From assembly GCF_020523825.1 (NCBI RefSeq), contig NZ_JAJALK010000028.1, positions 1-49,205 on the forward strand: 49,205 nt of DNA. The letters are read 5' to 3'. Shown piece after piece: positions 1 to 7,622 of this stretch. The notes under the pieces were generated by a model. The model made no database searches. It saw only the letters and a program-made list of their open reading frames with translations, and was not told where the DNA came from. This DNA comes from Methylobacterium brachiatum. Its GTDB lineage: Bacteria; Pseudomonadota; Alphaproteobacteria; Rhizobiales; Beijerinckiaceae. A program made the position numbers and the translations under genes. Numbering within the stretch: the first letter of the stretch is position 1; every line of letters starts with the position of its first letter.

Positions 1-541
1 CCGGCCAAGCTCGCCGTGGTCCAGCGACCAACCCTGCACTAACTTTGACCTTGGACCACCTCGTGGGGGCCGATCAGGCTTCGGCACCGTGTCGACGGGT
101 CCCCAGGACAGGCCAAACGGGGCTTCCTGAGCATGGGTTCCGTGAAGGCAGCCGAGCCAAAGCAGGGCCGACAGGGCGCTGCGTCTCATCGTCGTCTCTC
201 CCTCCGTTGATCCGCGACGTCCCTGCACATCGTCGCTGGCGCGTGACTGAACCATGGATTGCGATCTCGAGCGGCGCTTCCGGACCGAGCATGAGACCCC
301 CGCGGGAATACCCAGAGATCATCGATGTTGGGCTCGAGGACGACCGTGCGCAACCATTCCTTGCAGCGCTGGTTCTCTCGTCGCTATCGCCGGGTTCAGG
401 GCGAGACGGTGTTCTCATCGGCCTCGAACGGTGCCGGACTTGCGCCGAGCGCTGCCGGAAGATGGCCGCCTAACGCGAGACGCTCGTCGAGCGTCTCCCG
501 TCACACCATGTGTCAGCCGTCTCAGAGCGAGGAGATACGTC
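1..541. other. left-edge region without a convincing gene
   Basis: Open frames exist on both strands here, but their translations are arginine- and serine-rich without recognisable motifs and overlap one another, as expected from GC-rich non-coding DNA. The only clear signal is the ribosome binding site AGGAG at 530-534 that serves the next gene. A metal regulator for the P-type ATPase promoter is not present here and could lie left of the window. Confidence 0.5.
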
Positions 542-778
542 ATGATCGATGCAAGCCAGATCAAAGAGCACATGGAGGTCAAGGCGTCCGATGGGCACCA
601 TGTCGGCACCGTCGATCACATGCAGGGATCCGATCAGATCAAGCTGACCCGGAACGATCCGGCTGCGCAAGGCGCACATCACCTCATCCCGCTCGCCTGG
701 GTCGAGCGCGTCGACGCGCATGTGCACCTCAGCAGGTCGAGCCAAGAGGTCATGGCGCAGTGGCAGAGCCAAGGCTGA
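542..778 (+). CDS. DUF2171 domain protein
   Basis: A 78-residue soluble protein beginning MIDASQIKEHMEVKASDG, followed by GHHVGTVDH and a second half with LTRNDPAAQGAHHLIPLAWV. This pattern matches the DUF2171 family, small PRC-barrel-like proteins common in alphaproteobacteria, whose function is not established. The start at 542 is chosen because AGGAG lies 7 bases upstream and the family begins with MIDASQI or similar; the longer frame from 254 adds arginine-rich sequence unlike any protein. It stands just before the metal-resistance block but is separated from it by a promoter, so it is probably an independent unit. No signal peptide or membrane segment is visible. Confidence in the gene is high; the role is unknown. 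Confidence 0.8.
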   Translation: MIDASQIKEHMEVKASDGHHVGTVDHMQGSDQIKLTRNDPAAQGAHHLIPLAWVERVDAHVHLSRSSQEVMAQWQSQG

Positions 779-791
779 GACTGACCGCTCC

Positions 792-822
792 TTGCTCCTC
801 TAGCGGCTAGAGGTTCTAGGCT
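792..822 (+). promoter_or_regulatory. MerR-type metal-responsive promoter for the P-type ATPase gene
   Basis: A -35-like TTGCTC (792-797) and a -10-like TAGGCT (817-822) are separated by 19 bases, longer than the usual 17. The spacer is filled by a perfect inverted repeat, CCTCTAG and CTAGAGG around CGG (797-813). A long spacer with a centred dyad is the hallmark of promoters activated by MerR-family regulators such as ZntR, CadR and PbrR. The ATPase start codon lies 21 bases downstream of the -10, behind a strong GGAGGA site. The cognate regulator is not in the window. Confidence 0.65.
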
Positions 823-843
823 GCCGGGGAGCAGGAGGATCTC

Positions 844-3192
844 ATGACGGGACACAGTGCGGACGCCGCGCGCAAGAACGGTACGACCTTCACCTGGAAG
901 GTCGAGGGGATGGATTGCGCCAGCTGCGTCGGCAAGATCCAAACGGCGTTGGCCAGGTTGCCGGGCGTCAGCGACGTCAGGGCTTCGACGATCACCGAGA
1001 CCCTGACCGCCACGATCGATCAGACCCAGATCTCCTCAGCGACCGTCGAGAAACGCGTGGCCGGCCTCGGCTACACGCTCACGCGCAAATTGCCGCCATC
1101 CCTCACTTCCGGTCCCGAACACGAGCTGCTCGGCCGCCACGATGCGAACGCAGCACACGGCTGTGGTGACCCGGGCTGTGACCAGGACGCGCAGGCACCC
1201 CTGACGACGGCACACCAGCATGACGGCGTTCTCGCAAAGCAGGGGCACGCACATGGCGAGAACGCCGGCAGGCCTTGGTGGCAGGCCAGCAAGGGCCGTC
1301 TGGTCCTGTTCACCGGCGCCATGCTCGCCCTGGCCTGGATGATCAAGCTCAGCGTTCCCGCGCTGGCCTTCTGGGCATTCGTGGGCGCGACGCTGGTCGG
1401 AGTCGCGCCGGTCGCCCAGCGCGCCATCGCGGCCACGCGCGCCGGCATGCCGTTCACGATCGAGATGCTGATGTCGATCGCCGCTGCCGGCGCCCTGTTC
1501 ATCGGCGCCGCGGAGGAAGGCGCCCTTGTCGTGTTCCTGTTCGCGGTCGGCGAGGTGCTGGAGGGCGTGGCGGCCGACCGAGCCCGCGCCGGCATCCGGG
1601 CGCTCGGCGAACTCGTCCCGAAGACAGCGTTGGTCGAGGAGAACGGCATCGCCCGAGACGTGCCGGCCGCGTCGCTCGCGATCGGCCAGACAGTGCTGGT
1701 GCGACCGGGCGATCGCATCCCGGCCGACGGCGTCATCCTCTCCGGCACGTCCGGCATCGATGAGTCTCCTGTGACGGGGGAATCCTTCCCGAGCACCAAA
1801 GGGGCGGGGGACGGCGTCTTCGCGGGCTCGATCAACCGCGAGGCGGCACTCCGGGTGCGCGTCGCCAAGGCCGCCGAGGACAACACGATCGCGCGCATCA
1901 TCCGCCTCGTCGAGGAGGCGCAGGAGGCGCGCGCGCCGACGGAGCGCTTCATCGACCGCTTCTCGCGCTGGTACATGCCGCTCATCGTCGGCCTCGCCCT
2001 CCTCGTCGTTCTGATGCCGCCGCTCCTGTTCGGGGGGCTTTGGTCGACCTGGGTCTATCGCGGGCTCGCGCTCCTGCTGATCGGCTGCCCGTGCGCGCTC
2101 GTGATCTCGGTGCCGGCCTCGATCGCATCGGCCCTGTCGGCCGGGGCGCGCCGCGGCTTGCTGATGAAGGGCGGAGCCGTGATCGAGGCGGCGGCGAAGA
2201 CGCAGATCATCGCCTTCGACAAGACGGGCACGCTGACCGAGGGAGCGCCGCGGGTGACGGACGTCGCGGTCTATTCCGGCAGCGAGGCTGAGATGCTGCG
2301 GCTGGCTGCGGCCGTCGAGACCGGATCGAACCATCCACTCGCCGTCGCGATCGTGGAGTGGGCCAGGACGACGGGCTGCCGGATCCAGCCCGCCGACGGG
2401 GTCAGGGCCGTTCCGGGTCAGGGCGTGACCGGCTCGCTCGACGGGCAGGAGATCTTTCTCGGTGCTCCGCGCTTTGCCGAAGGCGGTACGACCTGGCCGG
2501 CCGGGGCGAGCGAGCGGAGCGCCGCGCTCGAAGCGGAGGGCAAGACCGTCACGGCGCTCGTGGTGGGCGGCCGTTTGGCGGGGCTGATCGCCCTGCGCGA
2601 CGAGCCGCGTCCCGACGCGAAGTCGGCTCTCGCAGCCCTACAAGATCTCGGCATCCGTCCGATCATGCTCACGGGCGACAACGCGCGCACCGGTGCGGCG
2701 ATCGCGGGTGCGCTCGGTCTGGAGTTCCGCGCCGAGCAGATGCCCGACGACAAGGTGGCGGTGATCCGGGCGCTCGGGGTGGGGGGCGGGGTCATGATGG
2801 TGGGCGACGGTATCAACGATGCACCGGCGCTGGCGGCGGCGAGCGTGGGGATCGCCATGGGTTCGGGCACCGACGTCGCCCTGGAGACCGCCGACGGCGC
2901 GCTCCTGAGGAGCCACACCTACGACGTCGTGGAGATGATCCGCTTGGCGCGGGCCGCCATGGCCAACATCCGCCAGAACATCGCCGTCGCGCTGGGGCTG
3001 AAGGCGGTGTTCCTGGTCACGAGCGTGCTCGGGCTGACGGGCTTGTGGATCGCCATCCTGGCCGATACGGGGGCTACCGTGATCGTCACCGCGAACGCGC
3101 TGCGCCTGCTCGGGTTCTTCGGTTCCGGCGGCACGTCGGGCGGGGGCGACACGGCGCAGCCGAGCGAGGCTCTCGAGCCCGCGGCGGCGTGA
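844..3192 (+). CDS. zntA: heavy-metal translocating P1B-type ATPase (Zn/Cd/Pb exporter)
   Basis: A 782-residue inner-membrane pump that uses ATP to expel Zn, Cd or Pb. The N-terminal HMA domain carries GMDCASC; a linker rich in His and Cys (about residues 95-140) follows. The membrane core has the CPC metal motif at 415-417, the phosphorylation motif DKTGTLTEG starting at Asp459, the HP motif in GSNHPLA, and the hinge GDGIND at 654-659. Near the end, LGLKAVF supplies the membrane Lys and ILADTGAT the Asp that mark the Zn/Cd/Pb subgroup, as in E. coli ZntA. The start at 844 has GGAGGA 5 bases upstream. It follows a MerR-type promoter and is followed by a CDF exporter in the same direction. The symbol is by family; Cd or Pb preference (CadA-like) cannot be told apart by eye. 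Confidence 0.93.
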   Translation: MTGHSADAARKNGTTFTWKVEGMDCASCVGKIQTALARLPGVSDVRASTITETLTATIDQTQISSATVEKRVAGLGYTLTRKLPPSLTSGPEHELLGRHDANAAHGCGDPGCDQDAQAPLTTAHQHDGVLAKQGHAHGENAGRPWWQASKGRLVLFTGAMLALAWMIKLSVPALAFWAFVGATLVGVAPVAQRAIAATRAGMPFTIEMLMSIAAAGALFIGAAEEGALVVFLFAVGEVLEGVAADRARAGIRALGELVPKTALVEENGIARDVPAASLAIGQTVLVRPGDRIPADGVILSGTSGIDESPVTGESFPSTKGAGDGVFAGSINREAALRVRVAKAAEDNTIARIIRLVEEAQEARAPTERFIDRFSRWYMPLIVGLALLVVLMPPLLFGGLWSTWVYRGLALLLIGCPCALVISVPASIASALSAGARRGLLMKGGAVIEAAAKTQIIAFDKTGTLTEGAPRVTDVAVYSGSEAEMLRLAAAVETGSNHPLAVAIVEWARTTGCRIQPADGVRAVPGQGVTGSLDGQEIFLGAPRFAEGGTTWPAGASERSAALEAEGKTVTALVVGGRLAGLIALRDEPRPDAKSALAALQDLGIRPIMLTGDNARTGAAIAGALGLEFRAEQMPDDKVAVIRALGVGGGVMMVGDGINDAPALAAASVGIAMGSGTDVALETADGALLRSHTYDVVEMIRLARAAMANIRQNIAVALGLKAVFLVTSVLGLTGLWIAILADTGATVIVTANALRLLGFFGSGGTSGGGDTAQPSEALEPAAA

Positions 3193-3384
3193 GCGCACGT
3201 CCCTGCCCCGCAGGCCTGGCTCATCGCTGGAGGAGCGGCGGCTGGGCCGGTTCGCTGCCCGAGGAGCGCCGGCGCCGCGGCGGGCCATCGGGCCGTGAGG
3301 CGTCAGGGTGTCGACGCATCTTCTTACTCCACCGCCCGCGTCGCCGGGACGCTGTGATCGTCCGCTCAGGAAAGAGGAACCGGA

Positions 3385-4299
3385 ATGGGTGCAGGGCATG
3401 ATCATGGAGCAACCCTCGGCGGCTCGGCCGCGGGGCGGCACCGCGGGCGCCTGATCTGGGCGCTCGGGCTGACCCTGACCTACATGGCCGCCGAGGTGGT
3501 CGGCGGCTTGCTGACCGGCAGCCTCGCGCTCCTGGCCGATGCTGCCCACATGCTCACCGACGCAGGAGGTCTTGCGCTGGCACTCCTGGCGATCCGCTTC
3601 GGCGAGCGGCCCGCGACGCCGCAACGGACCTACGGCTACCTGCGCGCGGAGGTGCTCTCGGCGCTGGCCAACGCCGTCGTGCTCCTCGTCCTCACGATCT
3701 ACATCCTCTACGAGGCGTACCGCCGCTTCGTCGACCCGCCCGAGGTCATCGGCGGCCCGATGCTGGCGGTGGCGGCCGTCGGCCTGGTGGTCAACCTGAT
3801 CAGCATGCGCCTCCTGTCCGGCGGCTCGTCGGAGAGCCTGAACGTCAAGGGCGCCTACTTCGAGGTGCTCTCCGACATGCTCGGCTCGCTCGGGGTGATC
3901 GTGGCGGCAGTGATCGTGATGGTCACGGGCTGGCGGCTGGCCGACCCGATCGTGGGAGCCGGCATCGGCCTGTTCATCGTGCCGCGCACCTGGAGCCTGC
4001 TCAGCCAGGTCACCCATATCCTGCTGGAGGGCACCCCGCCCCAGGTCGACGTCGTGCTGCTGGAGCGCCGCTTGGCCGAGATCCCGGGCGTGGCCGGCGT
4101 GCACGACCTTCACGTCTGGACCATCACCTCGGGTCTCGACGCGATGAGCGGGCACTTGGTGGTGCCTGGGGCGGGTGACGCCGCCCGCGTGCTGCGTCAC
4201 GCACGGCAGATCCTGGCGGACGAGTTCAAGGTCGATCACGTTACGATCCAGATCGAAGATGCGGCGCTTCGAACCGAGGAAAAGGCTCTGCACATCTGA
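3385..4299 (+). CDS. czcD: CzcD-like cation diffusion facilitator
   Basis: A 304-residue proton-coupled exporter of Zn, Co or Cd in the inner membrane. Six membrane segments are visible. The transport site motif in helix 2 is ADAAHMLTD (Asp52, His55, Asp59); in helix 5 it is FEVLSD (Glu160, Asp164), where Glu replaces the more common His, as I recall for the CzcD subgroup. The cytoplasmic C-terminal domain has IPGVAGVHDLHVWTITSG and ends with HVTIQIED, the usual metal-binding ferredoxin-like fold. The N-terminus has a short His motif, GAGHDHG. AGAGGA at 3373-3378 supports the start. The gene follows the P-type ATPase by about 190 bases, so the two exporters are likely co-regulated or closely linked. 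Confidence 0.93.
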   Translation: MGAGHDHGATLGGSAAGRHRGRLIWALGLTLTYMAAEVVGGLLTGSLALLADAAHMLTDAGGLALALLAIRFGERPATPQRTYGYLRAEVLSALANAVVLLVLTIYILYEAYRRFVDPPEVIGGPMLAVAAVGLVVNLISMRLLSGGSSESLNVKGAYFEVLSDMLGSLGVIVAAVIVMVTGWRLADPIVGAGIGLFIVPRTWSLLSQVTHILLEGTPPQVDVVLLERRLAEIPGVAGVHDLHVWTITSGLDAMSGHLVVPGAGDAARVLRHARQILADEFKVDHVTIQIEDAALRTEEKALHI

Positions 4300-4370
4300 G
4301 CGGACCTGAGCCGCTCGGCCTCCGCCGCCGATGGTGTGTCCCCGTCGCAATCCAGGAATACGGAACTTCG

Positions 4371-5057
4371 ATGTCAGCTTGGGCCTACACGCTCATCCCA
4401 GCCCTCGCGACGGTACTGGGGGCCGCCGTCGCCGCCGTGCGTCAGCCTGGCCCGGCGGTCACCAGCGCCGTCCAGCATCTCGCCGCGGGCGTCCTGTTCG
4501 CCGCGGTCGCGGGCGAGATCCTGCCCGACCTCAAGCATCAGCAATCCCCGATCGCGGTGATCGTCGGCGGAGCCCTCGGTGTCGCCCTGATGCTCCTGGT
4601 CAAGCGCCTGGGGGAGAAGGCGAAGGGGTCGGTCGGGCTCATCGCGACGGTCGGGATCGACATTCTGATCGACGGCCTGGTCCTCGGCATCGGCTTCGCG
4701 GCCGGGGCGAAGCAGGGCCTGCTGCTGACGGGCGCACTCACGCTCGAGGTACTGTTTCTCGGGATCGCGGTCGCCTCCAAGCTGAAGCAAACGAGCGGCT
4801 CTGCGGGACGCGTGGTCGGTACGGTGGCCGGTCTCGCGCTCCTGCTGCCGCTGGGTGCGCTCCTGGGCACGCCGGTCGGTGCGCTGCCCGGGCCCTATCT
4901 CGCCGGCTTCTTCGCGTTCGCGCTCGTCGCGCTGCTCTATCTCGTCACCGAGGAGCTGCTCGTGGAGGCGCATGCCGTACCCGAGCAACCTTGGACCACC
5001 GCGATGTTCTTCATAGGTTTCCTGGGCATGCTGGTGATCGAGGAGATCGCCACTTGA
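4371..5057 (+). CDS. ZIP family divalent metal transporter
   Basis: A 228-residue polytopic membrane protein. The second helix reads HLAAGVLFAAVAGEILPD, a typical ZIP signature, and the central helices have GIDILIDGLVLGIGFAAG and LTLEVLFLGIAVASKL, which correspond to the metal-site helices 4 and 5 of ZIP proteins with Asp and Glu in place of the usual His. ZIP proteins normally move Zn or other divalent ions into the cytoplasm, opposite to its exporter neighbours, although some work in either direction. The atypical acidic residues may alter ion choice; this is an inference. The gene lies 71 bases after the CDF gene and in the same direction. Family assignment is fairly sure; direction and substrate are not. 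Confidence 0.82.
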   Translation: MSAWAYTLIPALATVLGAAVAAVRQPGPAVTSAVQHLAAGVLFAAVAGEILPDLKHQQSPIAVIVGGALGVALMLLVKRLGEKAKGSVGLIATVGIDILIDGLVLGIGFAAGAKQGLLLTGALTLEVLFLGIAVASKLKQTSGSAGRVVGTVAGLALLLPLGALLGTPVGALPGPYLAGFFAFALVALLYLVTEELLVEAHAVPEQPWTTAMFFIGFLGMLVIEEIAT

Positions 5058-5151
5058 GGTGCGCCGGCTCGCGCAACGGCGATCATGCTGAGGGCTGCCT
5101 TCGCCTGTGGGGCGCACCGCATAGTGCTATCGAGAAAGAACCGTCACGCCG

Positions 5152-5742
5152 ATGAAGCTCACGGCCTTCAGCCTCTGGGAGGTGGCATCCCATCTCGTGG
5201 ATCTCGCGATCGCCTACGCCCTCGCGGCGCCGATCGGGTGGGACCGCGAGCAGGAGGAGCGCTCGGCTGGCATCCGCACCTTTCCCCTCGTCGCGGTCGC
5301 CGCCTGCGGCTTCGTGCTGGTCGCGATCCGCGTGCTCGGTGCGGACTCGACGGGCCAGGCCCGCATCCTCGAAGGTGTGATTACGGGTGTTGGCTTCATC
5401 GGCGGCGGGGCCATCCTGAAGCATGCCGGGCGTGCCTCCGGCACCGCGACCGCCGCCAGCCTGTGGGCCACGGGCGCGCTCGGGGCGGCAGTGGGCTACG
5501 GCCTTTACGACATCGCCGCCATCCTGAGCCTCGTCACCTACCTGACGCTGCGCTACCTCGTGCCGCTGAAGCAGGCTGCCCACCGCGACGGAGGCGACAC
5601 CAACGGTAGAGGATCCGAAACTGATCCAGAGGAGCCGAACACCGATACGGCCGCGCGTTCGGCGGGCGCCGTTCTGGATCGGGAAGGGGCAGCCGATCCG
5701 TCACTTCCCCGCGGGGACGCTCGAGGCGATCCCAGTCCATGA
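5152..5742 (+). CDS. MgtC/SapB family membrane protein
   Basis: A 196-residue inner-membrane protein. Residues 1-145 hold the MgtC core: IGWDREQEERSAGIRTFPLVAVAACGF, then ITGVGFIGGGAILK and GTATAASLWATGALGAAVGYG. MgtC proteins are linked to survival in low magnesium and to modulation of the F-type ATP synthase rather than to direct Mg transport. The last 45 residues are hydrophilic and low in complexity, unlike the usual C-terminal domain, so this is a short-type member. It lies 94 bases after the ZIP gene in the same direction and may belong to the same transcript. Confidence 0.88.
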   Translation: MKLTAFSLWEVASHLVDLAIAYALAAPIGWDREQEERSAGIRTFPLVAVAACGFVLVAIRVLGADSTGQARILEGVITGVGFIGGGAILKHAGRASGTATAASLWATGALGAAVGYGLYDIAAILSLVTYLTLRYLVPLKQAAHRDGGDTNGRGSETDPEEPNTDTAARSAGAVLDREGAADPSLPRGDARGDPSP

Positions 5743-5812
5743 CGGGCTTCACCTCGGTCGGAGGGGCGCAGACCTTGTGCTCACTTGCGGTCGATCGTAG
5801 ATCAGGGCTGAG

Positions 5813-6181
5813 ATGACGAGCCTGCGGCACCTTTGGACAAGCGACCCGGCGCGCCTGCTGCGCACTGCCGTGGCATGCTTGGTAGCCTTCGTGTTCGCCT
5901 TCTCCGTCATCAGCTCCGAAACTGCCGCGGCACCCAGCTCCGTTCAGAGCGATGGACTGCTGACGCTCGCGTCGCATCCGGCTCCCGATCATGCAGGATC
6001 GGGCGACCCGGCGGATGCGGGCATCCTGCTCCATGCCCACTGCGGCTGTCACCAAGTGATGCGGGCCGAGCCGGTCGCGTTCGAGCCGGTCCGGACAGCT
6101 GATCGGATTGCTTATCCGATCCAGACCGAGCCGCTCGCCTCCCGCGCCGCCTCCCCACTCCGCAGACCGCCCCGGGCCTGA
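5813..6181 (+). CDS. small exported Cys/His protein upstream of the RND pump
   Basis: A 122-residue protein with an N-terminal hydrophobic segment (about residues 17-36, LRTAVACLVAFVFAFSVISS) that could be a signal peptide or membrane anchor. The mature part contains ILLHAHCGCHQV, a compact His/Cys cluster suited to metal binding. Its position directly before a czcBA-like pair recalls the small periplasmic CzcI-type proteins of other metal operons, but I see no clear sequence match, so this is inference from context. The last residues are Arg- and Pro-rich. The next gene begins about 140 bases later. Confidence 0.6.
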   Translation: MTSLRHLWTSDPARLLRTAVACLVAFVFAFSVISSETAAAPSSVQSDGLLTLASHPAPDHAGSGDPADAGILLHAHCGCHQVMRAEPVAFEPVRTADRIAYPIQTEPLASRAASPLRRPPRA

Positions 6182-6320
6182 CCCGTCCCACCGCTACGGT
6201 GGACTGTCGCCGCTTGCGCCTTCTTCAGGGGCTGAGCGTTGGAGGTCATGTGGGAACTTGGAAGTGATCGGCCGCGCCTCTGCGCAGCCGGCGCCCAAAG
6301 GCCCGGTCGAGGTCAGCGCC

Positions 6321-7607
6321 ATGCGTGCGTTTCTTATTCTGATTGTTCTGGCGGTCGGTGTCGCGATCGGCGGTGCCGTGCCGCGCGTGTCCCAGGTCAT
6401 CCAGGGGGCTTTGGCGGCGACCGGCCTGATGAAGACCGACCCCCCACCGGAGGGCCCAGCGCAATCCCCGAAGGCGGGGGCGGAAAAACCGGCCGGCGAG
6501 AAGGCGGAGGATCACGCCGCCGAGGGGCAGATCAAAATGTCGGCGGAGCAGGCTGCCGCGCAGGAGATCACGACCGCGCCCGTTCAGGGCGGCACGCTCT
6601 CGCGGCACCTGATGGCGCCCGGCACGATCACGCCGGACACCGACCGGATCGCGCGTGTGCCGGCGCGGGTTGTGGGAACCGTGGCGGAGATGCTCAAGCG
6701 CCTGGGCGACCCCGTGAAGAAGGGCGAGGTCGTCGCCGTCCTCGACAGCCGCGAGGTCGCCGACGCCAAGAGCGAGTACCTCACCGCTCTGGTCAACACC
6801 GAGTTGCAGAAGACCAACTACGACCGGCAGCAGGCGCTCTGGGACAAGCGGATCTCCGCCGAGGCCACGTTCCTACAGGCCCGCGCGACCTATTCCGAGA
6901 CGCAGTTGCGCGTCAACCTTGCCCGCCAGAAACTCTCGGCGCTCGGCCTCAATGCGGATGAGGTTGCGGCAGCGGCCAAGAAGGACGAGACCACCCCGAA
7001 CCAATCGAGCCTGCGGCGCTACGAGTTGCGCTCGCCGCTGACCGGGCGCGTCGTCGAGCGCAAGGTCGACGTCGGCACGGCGGTGGGCAAGGAGGGTGAC
7101 CCGGCCGACCTCTACACGGTCGCGGACCTCGCGACGGTCTGGGTCGAGCTCGCGGTGCCGACCACGGATCTGGCCAAGGTCAAGGAGGGCGCGGAGGTTC
7201 TGATCGCCGCCCGGGACGAGGATGCGGGCCAGCGGGCGAAGGGCAAAATCATCTTCGTCAGCCCGCTCCTGAACGCAGAGACCCGCTCGGCCCGCGTGAT
7301 CGCCGCGCTGCCCAACCAGGATTTCAGCTGGCGGCCGGGTACCTTCGTCTCGGCCGAGATCCAGGTCGGCCAGGACAGCGCCAAGGCGAAGGTGCCGCGC
7401 GACGCACTCCAGAGCATGGGCGGCGAGAAAGTCGCCTTCGTGCGCAACGCGGACGGCTTCGAGCGGCGCGACGTCAAGACCGGCAAATCGGACGATGAGT
7501 CGGTCGAGGTCGTCTCCGGCCTGGAGCCGGGCGAGGAGATCGCAGTCAAGAACACCTTCCTCCTCAAGGCTGAGCTCGGCAAGGGCGAAGCCGAGCACCA
7601 CGACTGA
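6321..7607 (+). CDS. czcB: RND efflux periplasmic adaptor (CzcB-like)
   Basis: A 428-residue membrane-fusion protein that would link the inner-membrane pump to an outer-membrane channel. It starts with a membrane anchor or signal (MRAFLILIVLAVGVAIGGAV), then an acidic-Lys linker, a barrel-sandwich half with PDTDRIARVPARVVGTVAEM, an alpha-hairpin (about residues 150-215), then YELRSPLTGRVVERKVDVGTAV and a beta-barrel ending at LEPGEEIAVKNTFLLKAELGKGEAEHHD. The start at 6321 is preferred because the hydrophobic segment begins there and GAGG lies just upstream; the frame is open back to 6108, overlapping the preceding gene, with no protein-like sequence. The pump gene follows after 15 bases, so they form one operon. 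Confidence 0.88.
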   Translation: MRAFLILIVLAVGVAIGGAVPRVSQVIQGALAATGLMKTDPPPEGPAQSPKAGAEKPAGEKAEDHAAEGQIKMSAEQAAAQEITTAPVQGGTLSRHLMAPGTITPDTDRIARVPARVVGTVAEMLKRLGDPVKKGEVVAVLDSREVADAKSEYLTALVNTELQKTNYDRQQALWDKRISAEATFLQARATYSETQLRVNLARQKLSALGLNADEVAAAAKKDETTPNQSSLRRYELRSPLTGRVVERKVDVGTAVGKEGDPADLYTVADLATVWVELAVPTTDLAKVKEGAEVLIAARDEDAGQRAKGKIIFVSPLLNAETRSARVIAALPNQDFSWRPGTFVSAEIQVGQDSAKAKVPRDALQSMGGEKVAFVRNADGFERRDVKTGKSDDESVEVVSGLEPGEEIAVKNTFLLKAELGKGEAEHHD

Positions 7608-7622
7608 GACGGGACGCTCGCC

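Noticed and set aside
45..473. Open frames at the left edge on both strands
   Set aside because: No ribosome site, no motif, and mutual overlap; typical GC-rich noise.
1036..2334. Long minus-strand open frame (432 codons) opposite the P-type ATPase gene
   Set aside because: Arginine-, aspartate- and histidine-rich translation without motifs; an antisense shadow caused by high GC content.
2638..4350. Long minus-strand open frame (570 codons) opposite the ATPase and CDF genes
   Set aside because: It spans two well-supported plus-strand genes and has no recognisable domain.
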